This document shows positions 25,475-34,135 of a DNA stretch of 36,807 nucleotides, one piece after another. Origin of the DNA: an uncultured Saprospiraceae bacterium (lineage in GTDB: Bacteria > Bacteroidota > Bacteroidia > Chitinophagales > Saprospiraceae); assembly GCA_937921595.1 (NCBI GenBank), contig CAKZTD010000011.1:1-36807 (forward strand), in the 5' to 3' direction. The position numbers were made by a program, and so were the translations under genes. Below the pieces are notes generated by a model, which was given only the letters and a program-made list of their open reading frames with translations, was not told the DNA's origin and did no database searches. How positions within the stretch are numbered: the first letter of the stretch is position 1; every line of letters begins with the position of its first letter.

Positions 25475-25500
25475 TAAAAAGCACATTGCTTAAAAATATA

Positions 25501-25579
25501 GAAGTTGTAAGCATTTTTTTGACAACTTCATAGTAAAAGAAGTGGGTGAATTTGATACTGAATTCACCCACTTTTTTTT
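25501..25579 (+). terminator. double hairpin, second one a rho-independent terminator
   Basis: A first stem pairs GAAGTTGT (25501-25508) with ACAACTTC (25522-25529). A second pairs AGTGGGTGAATT (25541-25552) with AATTCACCCACT (25561-25572) and runs into eight T. It ends the transcript of the low-complexity protein. Confidence 0.92.
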
Positions 25580-25962
25580 GAGTGATCGGGATCAGTTATC
25601 CCAAAGCCTATCAGCCTAATTTAGATTTTATAATATTGGTCAGCACAAATTTACTTCAGGTAAACGTTACCGTTTATTAAGCGAATCAAAAGGTTAAAGA
25701 TAGGAAGGTATAAAGAAAATGTTTTAGAGTAGATACTGCCTTTATATAAATCGTTGGTTTCTCTTGCGACAAATTCCAAGTTCTATTTTAAAACAAATCT
25801 ATTAAAAAATATAAAACCTTTGGGTTAAATTGCGTTCAATTTATGAGCAGTAATAGACGAAATAAAATAAGTTATTGATAACCTGTCCGATTATGGAGAA
25901 GGCGGTTTCCTTTTAATAACTTATATAAAACAAAACCCAAGGAAGAAAAATATAAAAGAGAT
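25580..25962. other. intergenic leader of the FadL-type gene, with an inverted repeat
   Basis: No gene is visible. Close to the next start codon ATAAGTTATT (25867-25876) and AATAACTTAT (25915-25924) form a 10-base-pair stem that encloses a smaller AACC/GGTT match. This could be leader RNA structure or a protein-binding site. I find no convincing promoter box. Confidence 0.45.
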
Positions 25963-27477
25963 ATGAAAAGTTATTTGTTATTGGCAGCTTGTATATTTAG
26001 CGCTCTGCTATTACAGGCACAAACAACAGCTGATGCATTGAGGTTCTCTAGCTTTGATGTCAGTGGTACAGCACGAACGATTGGAGTAGGTGGAGGATTG
26101 GGAGCTTTAGGTGCAGATTTTTCAGTAGTGAGTACTAACCCTGCTGGACTTGCAAGATTCCGAACTTCTGAATTTACAATCAGTCCTTCAATTTACAGTG
26201 CTAAGACCGGTTCTGTACTTGAAAACAGTGGGAGCGGTGAAACTAAAAAATCAAAAAATAAATTTAACCTAAGTAATATTGGTTACGTGACAAGCGCAAA
26301 GCCTTCAAGAACCCGCTCTAAATGGTCGACGGTTAATATCTCAATAGGGATGAATCAGCTTGCGAATTTTAATAGGTCCTTTTCTTATAGTGGCGTTACG
26401 GAAGGATCTTATGCTGATCGTTTTGTAGAGTTAGCTTATGATGATAATGCCAACCCAATTTTACCTGACAATTTGGATCAGTTTGAAGCTGGCTTAGCTT
26501 ATTCAACCGGAGCAATCTTTGATACCGATTTTGATGCTAGTAATGGGATACAACAATGGACCAATGATTTTCAATTGACGAGAGATGTAGAAGTTTATAA
26601 AGAACAAACAGTCAATACTAAAGGAGCAATCAATGAATTAAGTTTTGCTTTAGCAGGGAATTATGCAGAGAAATTGATGATTGGCGCTGCGGTTGGTTTA
26701 CCATTTGTAAATTTCACCGAAGAAAAAACCTACGAAGAAAATGACCCTAATGATGAGATCCCTGTTTTTGAAGCATCTACTTTTACAGAAGAATTGACAA
26801 CTTCCGGGATTGGAGTTAACTTCAAACTAGGATTAATCTATCGGTTTAGCCAAATGCTACATTTAGGAGCAGCGGTTCATTCGCCAACAGGATATAATTT
26901 GACCGATAATTTTTCAAATAGTCTTAATTATATTTTTGATGTTGGATATGGGCCTGAGTCTTTTACTGAAGAATCTCCAGCAGGAACTTTCGATTATAAA
27001 TTGAAATCACCATGGCGGTATATCGGAAGTGCAGGAGTAATTATTCAAAAGAAAGGGTTTATTACTATGGAGGTAGAATACCTTGATTATGCAGGTGCTA
27101 ACTTCAACCTTACTGCGAATAGTTCTGATCCTGGTGATGCTGCTTATGAGGATGAACTCAATGATAATATTGCCGATCAATTTGATTCTGCTTTAAATAT
27201 TAAAATCGGAGGCGAATATGCTTATAACATGTATCGGTTCAGAGCCGGATACGGTATATATGGCACACCTTATGCAGAAGATACAGTAGTTAATAATGCG
27301 TTCAGTTTAGGCTTGGGATATCGGAAAGATAAATTCTACCTAGATCTGGCGTTTAGAAGGCTTTTAATCGATGAAGGGTACATTCCATATCGTTTATCTG
27401 ATTCGTCAAATGAGCAACTAGTAAGTAATTCAATCAAAAATGATCGGGTTGTATTAACTTTTGGATTTAAATTCTAA
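25963..27477 (+). CDS. outer-membrane transport protein of the OmpP1/FadL family
   Basis: A 504-residue protein with signal peptide 1-20 (ends LLQAQ). The N-terminal part carries the FadL-type signature: SGTARTIGVGGGLGALGADF followed by STNPAGLARFR, the conserved NPA(G) hatch region. The remainder alternates hydrophobic and polar residues in beta-strand fashion and ends in a final strand VVLTFGFKF with a terminal Phe, as outer-membrane barrels do. FadL proteins take up hydrophobic compounds such as long-chain fatty acids; substrate here is unknown. Length is within the family range. It is followed by a long stem-loop, and is likely transcribed alone. Confidence 0.88.
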   Translation: MKSYLLLAACIFSALLLQAQTTADALRFSSFDVSGTARTIGVGGGLGALGADFSVVSTNPAGLARFRTSEFTISPSIYSAKTGSVLENSGSGETKKSKNKFNLSNIGYVTSAKPSRTRSKWSTVNISIGMNQLANFNRSFSYSGVTEGSYADRFVELAYDDNANPILPDNLDQFEAGLAYSTGAIFDTDFDASNGIQQWTNDFQLTRDVEVYKEQTVNTKGAINELSFALAGNYAEKLMIGAAVGLPFVNFTEEKTYEENDPNDEIPVFEASTFTEELTTSGIGVNFKLGLIYRFSQMLHLGAAVHSPTGYNLTDNFSNSLNYIFDVGYGPESFTEESPAGTFDYKLKSPWRYIGSAGVIIQKKGFITMEVEYLDYAGANFNLTANSSDPGDAAYEDELNDNIADQFDSALNIKIGGEYAYNMYRFRAGYGIYGTPYAEDTVVNNAFSLGLGYRKDKFYLDLAFRRLLIDEGYIPYRLSDSSNEQLVSNSIKNDRVVLTFGFKF

Positions 27478-27482
27478 ATATT

Positions 27483-27523
27483 TTGATAATTCCCTTGTTT
27501 ACTTTTAACAGGGGAATTATCAA
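27483..27523 (+). terminator. stem-loop after the FadL-type gene
   Basis: A 12-base-pair perfect stem (TTGATAATTCCC with GGGAATTATCAA), extended inward by about five more pairs, starts six bases after the stop codon. There is no T run, so it may work as a terminator or as a 3-prime end stabiliser. Confidence 0.65.
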
Positions 27524-27577
27524 TAGAATAATAAATGATTCTTTACGTCTACGAAGTAGTAATCCTTGTACCTATTT

Positions 27578-28594
27578 ATGAGTAAAACCAACCAACATAT
27601 ATTTTTATTATTTGGGTTTTTCCTAAGTATAAATATGAGCTTTGCACAAGTTGATTCTTCAGGTTGGGGGACTCGCTATCCAGCTACAGACGAGCGAGAA
27701 ATCATTGAAACAAAATGGCGGTATACCTACGCTATTCATCTCGAGTCTAATACAATTATCCACCAGGCAGAAAATTATTACGATTACTACCTGCATTTCA
27801 GATATGATTATACCTACGACGAATATCTAAATGGTCGACTGACCAGAGGGACATGGAGTCTTGGAGGTAGCGAACTATTTTATAGTTTTAAGCATATCAA
27901 GAAATTCGAAATTGCATCCATCAATAAGACGAAGATGGTTTTGGAATTTACGCAGCCCAATAGTAAAGGGACATACCAGTATCATTTCATTAGAGTAGAA
28001 AGTAAGGATGCTCCTTTTAAAAAGGCAGCAAATGAATTACCTGATGTCATCGTAGAGACAGAGAATAATCGAAAGAAAGGAAAGAACTGGTTGAGCTTTA
28101 ATAAAAAGAAAAAGAAAAAAAAGAAAAGGCGGAAAAAGAAGAAAGCAAAGGATGAACCTATTTACATTAGTATAGAATTGATTGGTGGAGGTTATTATGG
28201 AGGAGTAGATCCAGTTTTGAAAGATTACATACACATCAAAAGTGACGGACGTCTGATCAAAGAGTTTAAAAGCTTGAATAGTGGGCAAGTCATTACTAAA
28301 AAAGATATTCCTAGAGAAGAGTTGGAACAATTCGCAGAGTTTATCATTGCTCAAAAGTTTTTTGATTACGAACGAATGTACGATTGCCAGACTAGTAATT
28401 GTCAGGATCGTAAGAAAATGAAACCAACTCCGATTCCACTCCGATTGGCTGTCGCTTATGGCGACAAGAAAAAAGTCGTGACCATAAGCGTCTGGGGCCT
28501 CGACGAGAAAAGAATCAGATATGTAGATTACCCAGCTGCATTAGATAATATCATTGACGCAATTCAGAGAATGGCGCATCGGGTAGAAGGGTAG
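27578..28594 (+). CDS. secreted two-domain protein with poly-lysine linker, unknown function
   Basis: A 338-residue protein from ATG 27578 (a TTG four codons upstream is unlikely). The signal peptide ends MSFAQ. Residues about 25-150 form a beta-rich, lipocalin-like domain (TKWRYTYAIHLESN, RGTWSLGGSELFYSF, KMVLEFTQPNSKGTYQYHFIR). A very basic linker with runs of Lys and Arg (about 172-195) follows, then a second alpha/beta domain with two Cys (YDCQTSNC) that may form a disulfide and a final amphipathic helix. I do not firmly recognise either domain; the second is vaguely like DUF6438. The basic linker could contact the negatively charged envelope. The A-rich DNA behind it is prone to slippage, but the frame is intact. 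Confidence 0.72.
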   Translation: MSKTNQHIFLLFGFFLSINMSFAQVDSSGWGTRYPATDEREIIETKWRYTYAIHLESNTIIHQAENYYDYYLHFRYDYTYDEYLNGRLTRGTWSLGGSELFYSFKHIKKFEIASINKTKMVLEFTQPNSKGTYQYHFIRVESKDAPFKKAANELPDVIVETENNRKKGKNWLSFNKKKKKKKKRRKKKKAKDEPIYISIELIGGGYYGGVDPVLKDYIHIKSDGRLIKEFKSLNSGQVITKKDIPREELEQFAEFIIAQKFFDYERMYDCQTSNCQDRKKMKPTPIPLRLAVAYGDKKKVVTISVWGLDEKRIRYVDYPAALDNIIDAIQRMAHRVEG

Positions 28595-28751
28595 TCTTGT
28601 TGTAGGTAGTTTATGACTGATAATTCCGTCGAACTACTTATGGCAATATAATTCTACGACTACATCTCAACATCATTTCGTATTCCTATATCATTTTCTT
28701 TTTTTATAAAACCTAAGGCTGGTTCTGCTTTTTTATAAAATAATACTTATC

Positions 28752-28773
28752 TTGCTAATAGTTAGTATAGCAA
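28752..28773. promoter_or_regulatory. likely MarR operator
   Basis: TTGCTA and TAGCAA form an inverted repeat with ten bases between, seven bases before the MarR start codon. MarR dimers bind inverted repeats of this type, often with TTGC half-sites, so autoregulation of the operon is likely. A 12-base sequence TTTTTTATAAAA also occurs twice just upstream (28700-28711 and 28729-28740). Confidence 0.45.
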
Positions 28774-28780
28774 CTAAATT

Positions 28781-29233
28781 ATGAATACACATAAAATTAG
28801 TACAAAAGATCGAAAAGCTGAGATTCCTGGCTTTATCATTGAGCGGACTTCCAAGCGGATGAGGCAATCCTTTAAGGGGGTCTTGAAAAAGATGGAAGCT
28901 GGGATTACCATAGATCAATGGGTAGTGCTTTACGAATTGAAGAAGAAAGATGGTCTGAGTCAATATGAGTTAGCTAGTCGAACATTCAAAGATGCACCGA
29001 CCGTAACTAGGATCATTGACAAGCTTTGTGATAAAGAATTGACGATACGTCTACCAGATTCAGAAGATCGACGCCGGTTTAATATCCATCTTACAGATGC
29101 AGGGAAAATGAAATTAGATGAAGTGATTCCTGAGGCGAGAGCATTCCGTAAAAAAGTATGGAAAGGATTAGATGAAGAGACGGTGCAATTTTTAATTAAG
29201 ACACTCAATAATGTTTTTGATAATTTAAAATAA
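28781..29233 (+). CDS. MarR family transcriptional regulator
   Basis: A 150-residue winged helix-turn-helix protein. The DNA-binding part spans about residues 45-110: DGLSQYELASRTFKDAPTVT holds the recognition helix region, and the wing motif LPDSEDRRRFNIHLTDAGK is the classical MarR signature (DxRR). N- and C-terminal helices form the dimer interface. It lies 19 bases upstream of homogentisate dioxygenase on the same strand. It probably represses the operon until an aromatic ligand, for example homogentisate or a precursor, binds. The ligand is inferred from context. Confidence 0.93.
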   Translation: MNTHKISTKDRKAEIPGFIIERTSKRMRQSFKGVLKKMEAGITIDQWVVLYELKKKDGLSQYELASRTFKDAPTVTRIIDKLCDKELTIRLPDSEDRRRFNIHLTDAGKMKLDEVIPEARAFRKKVWKGLDEETVQFLIKTLNNVFDNLK

Positions 29234-29252
29234 CCTCTTAAGAATACGAACT

Positions 29253-30407
29253 ATGCATTATTATCAATTAGGAAAAATTCCTCAAAAAAGGCATACCCAA
29301 TTTCGGAAACCCGATGGTACTTTATACCACGAGCAGCTATTTTCTACAGAAGGATTTAGTGATACTTATTCAACGCTGTATCATGCAAATGCGCCGACTC
29401 AGATTGTGCAAGTAGGAGATCCAGTTTCGGTAGCTCCTAAAACGATACATGACAAACAGCTTAAGCATCGAAGCTTGTCAGGTTTTAAAATTAAACCTGA
29501 AGCTGATTATCTTAAAAGTCGGAAAGCTGTTTTAGTGAACAAAGATTGCAAGATTATATTGGCAGCACCGACAGAAAGTATGACTGATTACTTTTATAAA
29601 AATGCGGATGCGGATGAAGTGATTTTTATACACGAAGGTTCGGGGACATTGAAATCTATGTATGGAAATCTGAAGTTTGAATACGGAGATTATGTAGTGA
29701 TTCCAAGAGGAACTATTTACCAAATGGAGTTTGATGGATCAGACAATCGGCTTTTTATTGTAGAATCAAACACTCCGATTGTTACACCAAAAAGATATAG
29801 AAATACCTTTGGTCAATTAATGGAACATTCTCCATTTTGTGAAAGAGATATTCGGAAACCTGAGGCTTTGGAAACACATGATGAAAAAGGAAGGTTTAAA
29901 TTTTTTATAAAAAAACAAGACAACCTTTATCCATATGAATATCAAAATCACCCCTTCGATGTAGTAGGTTGGGATGGCTATGTTTACCCTTATGCTTTTT
30001 CGATTCATAACTTCGAACCGATTACGGGTAGAGTGCATCAGCCACCTCCTGTACATCAAACTTTTGCAACGCGAACATTTGTAATTTGCTCGTTTGTCCC
30101 AAGGTTATATGATTACCATCCGCAAGCAATTCCAGCGCCGTATAATCATAGTAACATTGATAGTGATGAAGTTTTGTACTACGTTGATGGAGATTTTATG
30201 AGTCGTAAACATGTAGAGCGGGGAATGATAACACTGCACCCTGGAGGAATTCCACATGGGCCTCACCCAGGGACTGTAGAGAAAAGTATTGGTAAAAAAG
30301 AAACGAAAGAGCTGGCAGTTATGGTAGATACTTTTAGTCCGCTTTTGATGACCGAATATGCGGCAGGAATCGAAGATGAAGACTATTATAAAAGCTGGTT
30401 GGAATAA
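29253..30407 (+). CDS. hmgA: homogentisate 1,2-dioxygenase
   Basis: A 384-residue iron(II) dioxygenase that opens the ring of homogentisate to maleylacetoacetate in tyrosine and phenylalanine breakdown. It has the double cupin layout of the family: HEGSGTLKSMYGNLKFEYGDYVVIPRGT in the N-terminal cupin and the metal site in the second, with His299 and Glu306 in YNHSNIDSDEVLYY and His335 in HPGGIPHGPHPG. QPPPVHQTF is another family motif. It is shorter than the human or Pseudomonas enzymes (about 430-445), as in other Bacteroidota members. The rest of the pathway (maleylacetoacetate isomerase, fumarylacetoacetase, HppD) is not in this window. Confidence 0.93.
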   Translation: MHYYQLGKIPQKRHTQFRKPDGTLYHEQLFSTEGFSDTYSTLYHANAPTQIVQVGDPVSVAPKTIHDKQLKHRSLSGFKIKPEADYLKSRKAVLVNKDCKIILAAPTESMTDYFYKNADADEVIFIHEGSGTLKSMYGNLKFEYGDYVVIPRGTIYQMEFDGSDNRLFIVESNTPIVTPKRYRNTFGQLMEHSPFCERDIRKPEALETHDEKGRFKFFIKKQDNLYPYEYQNHPFDVVGWDGYVYPYAFSIHNFEPITGRVHQPPPVHQTFATRTFVICSFVPRLYDYHPQAIPAPYNHSNIDSDEVLYYVDGDFMSRKHVERGMITLHPGGIPHGPHPGTVEKSIGKKETKELAVMVDTFSPLLMTEYAAGIEDEDYYKSWLE

Positions 30408-30443
30408 TAAATAAATAGTTCTTTTATCTACTTATAAAAAATC

Positions 30444-30482
30444 AAAAGCCATCTTTCATTTGAAAGATGGCTTTTCTTTTTT
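30444..30482. terminator. strong bidirectional rho-independent terminator
   Basis: AAAAGCCATCTTTCA (30444-30458) pairs with TGAAAGATGGCTTTT (30461-30475), 15 base pairs, with T-rich sequence following on both strands. It ends the hmgA transcript and, on the other strand, the transcript of the microORF at 30504-30578. Confidence 0.92.
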
Positions 30483-30503
30483 GCGTTTCATTAGTGCTTC
30501 AGC

Positions 30504-30578
30504 TTAAACCTTAATTTCAACATCTATATCATTAGAATTGAAACTAATATTTGCTGCTTCTAGTGTTAAGTTTCTCAT
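30504..30578 (-). CDS. candidate 24-residue small protein
   Basis: On the minus strand ATG at 30578 opens 24 codons to a TAA (peptide starts MRNLTLEAANISF, ends DVEIKV). AGGAGA lies five bases before the ATG, a good Shine-Dalgarno match that most other genes here lack. The stop is followed after 28 bases by a strong terminator that works in this direction. A near-match promoter box TATATTTT lies at 30636-30643. The peptide has no Cys and no signal peptide. It could be a small regulatory protein, a leader peptide or a peptide precursor. Without homologs this remains a candidate. Confidence 0.4.
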   Translation of the reverse strand: MRNLTLEAANISFNSNDIDVEIKV

Positions 30579-30698
30579 AAGTTTCTCCTGTTTAGGTAAA
30601 GAAATTGTAAGTATGTTAAGCGAGCAATTAGTGTGAAAATATAATTAAATATCGATAATCAGAAAAAAATCTGAATTAAAAGTTACGAAAGTTAATTA

Positions 30699-32201
30699 TT
30701 AGGTGACATTCCGATTTTTTAATATTTCCGAGAATGCCTTTTTGTGCTCGATTGCAGTTAACCAGTCTTCTAAGAGGAATTCGTTCAGTAAATTAAAAAC
30801 CCCATTCTGTGTTGAATTACCAACTTTTAACCGCATATTTTGAGCAAGTACTACATTGTCTGTTTCTTGAGAGGTTAAAGCTGTAAAGAAATCAAGCATC
30901 TCAGAATAGAAGGTATCTTGATCTTTTAGTTTCTTAGCTTTTCGCTTCAATGAGATCAAAAGATTATGGATGATTTCAAAGTCCTTGGTCTCATAATGAC
31001 TGACCAATTCCAAAATATCAAAGAACAAAGAATAACTAGGATTCAACTGCTTGGACATCGCATGAAGTCTTCTTAAGTAGAATTGTACTTTTTGATCGTT
31101 GTCAAGTGCAAGGTGAGTCAAAGTAAAATAAATAAAACATAAAGAAGGAAGACTTTCTTCGCTCTGGTTGTGTTTTTTTATATGCTTAATTATTGTGTTT
31201 TCAAAACCATCTATCAGAACTTTGTAATTTCCTTTTTGATAATTGTGTTTGATTTCCAGATAGTAAACGAAGATTAAATTTCGCTCCAGAAAAGGGTATT
31301 CCTTAGTGAGTGTTTTTATCTTTTCGATACCTGATTCCAATTCATCATGTTTTCCCGTTCGGCGACAGCAAATCAAAAAATTGTATAAGGCCGCATAATA
31401 ATAGGTAGTATGATTTTCAATAAAATGAGGATGCGTTTCGAAGAGAACAACATTCTTCTTTTTGTAATCGTATTCTTTTTCAGGATCGTCATTGACCAAT
31501 TTAGTAATCAACGAGAAAGAACTATTTAAATAATACTGTTCATTAAAAGTAGATTCTCCAGCGATGACTTTCTCATTTTCTTTTTCAAGAATTTGAGTGT
31601 AGAAAACTTCTTCTTCTTTTGAAATTTTTTCGGTAAGATTATTATTGCTCTTGTCGTTAAGCGTAAAGTTAATCTTCTTGAGACGATAAGTATTTTTGAT
31701 CTTATCAGCGTATTGGTCAAATTCTTCAAGGATAGGATACTCCGTAAGTTTCAATTGAACATCGAAAAAAGAATTGATTAAAATTTCGTAATACAGAATC
31801 GCAAAAATATATTCATGCTCTTCATATTTCAGACAAATTTCCTTGATTTTTTTAACTCGATTGTGAGCTAGATTATAAAGGTTTTTAGCCAATAGTAATT
31901 CGATCTCTTCAAGACCGATACGAATTTTGCTTCGAATACTTTTTTTGTTGTGGTAAGAGATTAAACTTTTTAAAATAAGGTCAGTAAGCTGAACCTTATA
32001 AACTTTCAAGTTCTTAGAAACTTTAGATTGACTAAAATTAGATTTGACTTCTTCTTCATCATAAAACTTCATGTTATTGATAAAGTCAAAAAGCTCAGTG
32101 GTGATACTTTTCTCAGAAGCATAGTGTCGTTTAAAATAACGTTTTTCAGAGGCCGTCATAGCCTGAATCAGCTGAAAAAGGTTATCAGTTGGTATTTTCA
32201 T
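30699..32201 (-). CDS. large alpha-helical (TPR-like) protein of unknown function
   Basis: A 500-residue cytoplasmic protein, almost entirely helical. The N-terminus (NLFQLIQAMTASEKRYFKRH) is a motif I associate with a group of Bacteroidota hypothetical proteins, followed by a Lys-rich segment that could bind nucleic acid and then repeated helix pairs reminiscent of TPR units (for example YAALYNFLICCRRTGKHDELESGIEKI and FIYFTLTHLALDNDQKVQFYLRRL). No catalytic motif, membrane segment or signal peptide is seen. A scaffold or regulatory role is likely, as for TPR proteins in general. It is transcribed alone or with the microORF downstream. Confidence 0.8.
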   Translation of the reverse strand: MKIPTDNLFQLIQAMTASEKRYFKRHYASEKSITTELFDFINNMKFYDEEEVKSNFSQSKVSKNLKVYKVQLTDLILKSLISYHNKKSIRSKIRIGLEEIELLLAKNLYNLAHNRVKKIKEICLKYEEHEYIFAILYYEILINSFFDVQLKLTEYPILEEFDQYADKIKNTYRLKKINFTLNDKSNNNLTEKISKEEEVFYTQILEKENEKVIAGESTFNEQYYLNSSFSLITKLVNDDPEKEYDYKKKNVVLFETHPHFIENHTTYYYAALYNFLICCRRTGKHDELESGIEKIKTLTKEYPFLERNLIFVYYLEIKHNYQKGNYKVLIDGFENTIIKHIKKHNQSEESLPSLCFIYFTLTHLALDNDQKVQFYLRRLHAMSKQLNPSYSLFFDILELVSHYETKDFEIIHNLLISLKRKAKKLKDQDTFYSEMLDFFTALTSQETDNVVLAQNMRLKVGNSTQNGVFNLLNEFLLEDWLTAIEHKKAFSEILKNRNVT

Positions 32202-32646
32202 GGGAGTAAAAGGTTGTTATTTCGTTTTTGCTAGTTGGGTTAATTGTTCTAAAAAGTTATTTGCATATTCGATCAATCAAGTAAGTAGTTTTGCTCTGTC
32301 ACAAATAGAACTACAAAGATTGAGATTTTAATCTATACATAATACTAAAGTTTTGTTAATGTGCAATATAACACACTAGAGCCCTACTTTTTGCATGGAT
32401 ATAGCGGGTAATACTAAACCGCCAATCGTAATGGTCAATTACAAATAATTAAATTTAGCTGCAGGAATGCGATTTATTGAGAACTTTATAATTGGTGAAT
32501 AGAGAGTTACGAAATCGTCAGTAAATCGTAAATAGAAGTTTTTAATGTCTAATTGTTCTCGTCATAGATTATATGCAAAGGCAATATAGTAATTTATGAT
32601 TAAAAATGAACAAAATTACTTAAAGGTTTGGCTGTCAAGTAAATAG
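32202..32646. other. intergenic region without visible gene
   Basis: About 445 bases of AT-rich sequence upstream of the helical-repeat gene and downstream of the DUF2007-like gene. I see no RNA gene, no strong hairpin and no complete promoter; CAAAGATT at 32324-32331 (minus strand AATCTTTG) is one base off the -7 consensus for the gene starting at 32201. Confidence 0.5.
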
Positions 32647-33087
32647 TCAAAAACTATCGCCCCATAAAATAAAACCATTAGCTCTTAGAAAAGCTCTAAA
32701 AACGAGTAGGCTGATAATGATTAAAAATAAAAAAATGAAGGAATCATTTTTTTTGTTGGACAGTGATTTTTCGTAAGCGATATCTTCTAAGTCAGCATCA
32801 TGAAAAGAAATATTTTGAGGACCATTCAAATCATTAGAGTCCAACTCTTTTATGATGTGCATAGATTTGTCCTGATCAATTTCGCGAATATGTAAACCTA
32901 TACCACCGTTACCCATTGGAAAAGCGGTGATGGTATTAGCATTAGAAATGAAATTTTGAATACCATGTTCTTTGAGACGAGCAGCATAGACGAGGGCCTG
33001 AGATTCGAAGTAGAAATACTTTACAGCGATGATTTTTCCTTTATAATATTCTTCTTCTCTAAAGAAGTCCAAAACCTGGTTATCCAT
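32647..33087 (-). CDS. DUF2007-like protein with C-terminal membrane helix
   Basis: A 146-residue protein. Residues about 18-85 resemble DUF2007 (putative signal-transducing protein domain): KYFYFESQALVYAARLKEHGI, then an INxxANTIT-type strand and GIGLHIREIDQDKSMHIIKEL. These small ferredoxin-like alpha/beta domains are of unknown function. A linker follows and one transmembrane helix (about 116-134, FIFLFLIIISLLVFRAFL) anchors the protein with the domain in the cytoplasm. Single gene. Confidence 0.75.
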   Translation of the reverse strand: MDNQVLDFFREEEYYKGKIIAVKYFYFESQALVYAARLKEHGIQNFISNANTITAFPMGNGGIGLHIREIDQDKSMHIIKELDSNDLNGPQNISFHDADLEDIAYEKSLSNKKNDSFIFLFLIIISLLVFRAFLRANGFILWGDSF

Positions 33088-33251
33088 AGTTTATTTGTTT
33101 GATAAACATTGCACAATGTTATAATTACAATATAGGTTTAGTGATGTGTTGTGCTATTTCAAAAAAAGAAACAAGAAATCGGTAGGTAAAGAATACTCTA
33201 AATATACACTTTTATTAGGAAATAAAACAATAAAGAGCCGAGATTTTGAAG

Positions 33252-33356
33252 ATGTGGGTAAACGAAAATCACCTTGATTTATGCTCAAACCAGCAGGATT
33301 TATTATTTAAATTCTGAGGATAAAGCATCCTAATCAAGGTGATTTAGAATGTGGGT
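33252..33356. repeat. 80-base inverted repeat flanked by 8-base direct repeats
   Basis: AAATCACCTTGATT (33266-33279) pairs exactly with AATCAAGGTGATTT (33332-33345), and inside it ATGCT pairs with AGCAT. ATGTGGGT occurs on both sides (33252-33259 and 33349-33356). It lies downstream of the ferritin gene, so it may be its terminator, or a small non-autonomous element. It has no T run on either strand. Confidence 0.6.
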
Positions 33357-33410
33357 TTTGGACTTTAGTTATTCGAAAAATTCAAATGTCCAAACCAAGA
33401 GTATAACATA

Positions 33411-33950
33411 TTAAGCACCAGGCTCAGCTGCTGCCGCTACGGCTGCTGCTGCTTCCTCTGCCATGTTAATTTTATCGATTTCCTGATCAATAAAGAATAA
33501 GCTTTGTGGGCCATCGCCGATCAATTTAATACGATCCATGATTGAACGCATCAGTGCTTCTTCTTCTCTTTGCTCTTCCACATACCATTGCAAGAAGTTA
33601 AGCGTAGAGTAATCGTTTTCTTTATAACAAAGAGCTACTACATCATTAATTGATTTAGTCACTTTTTGCTCATGTTCGTAAACTTGTTGGTATAAAGCTT
33701 TGGCAGATTTAAATTCCTTTGGCGGTTTTTTGACAGCCGGAACCAAAGCATGACCATCGACTTCACTGATGTAATGGAAAATCCGAAGCATATGATCTCT
33801 CTCCTCTTCTGACTGTCGGTGCATAAATTTAGCACCACCTTCAAATCCTTCTTTATCACACCAAGATGCCATTGCTAAGTATAGGAATGAAGCATAACAT
33901 TCAAGCTCAATCTGTTTGTTGAGCGCAGCTTCCATTTTTGTTGATATCAT
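33411..33950 (-). CDS. ftnA: ferritin
   Basis: A 179-residue non-heme ferritin that oxidises Fe(II) and stores iron in a 24-subunit shell. All ferroxidase ligands known from E. coli FtnA fall at the same numbers: Glu17, Glu50, His53, Glu94, Gln127 and Glu130. The four-helix bundle is complete and LSQ/FLQWYVEEQREEE matches the family signature. Compared with the usual 165 residues it has an Ala-rich tail (about 163-179). Single gene, followed by a long inverted repeat at 33266-33345. Confidence 0.96.
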   Translation of the reverse strand: MISTKMEAALNKQIELECYASFLYLAMASWCDKEGFEGGAKFMHRQSEEERDHMLRIFHYISEVDGHALVPAVKKPPKEFKSAKALYQQVYEHEQKVTKSINDVVALCYKENDYSTLNFLQWYVEEQREEEALMRSIMDRIKLIGDGPQSLFFIDQEIDKINMAEEAAAAVAAAAEPGA

Positions 33951-34135
33951 AATTTTTAATTTTTAAACTTTTGAGAATTGCCTAATACTTTATAACAAAT
34001 ATTAGTCCTACAAGTTTAATTAATTATAAGGAAAAGTAAAAGATGTAATTCTTATTTATAATGGAACCAGATAAGCGTTGTTGAATTAAGAATAAATAAT
34101 TCTAGATCTAAAATTCAAATACCCGCTCTTGGAAA

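Noticed and set aside
24705-25493. Long open frames overlapping the low-complexity gene in another plus frame, giving Met/Val- or Gln/Leu/Glu-rich translations
   Set aside because: They arise from the repetitive Ser/Arg/Gly codons of the real gene, have no start signal of their own, and the true frame has a signal peptide.
28037-28354. A 105-codon minus-strand frame opposite the poly-lysine protein
   Set aside because: Its Phe/Leu run is the complement of the Lys codons; the sense-strand protein has a signal peptide and two domains.
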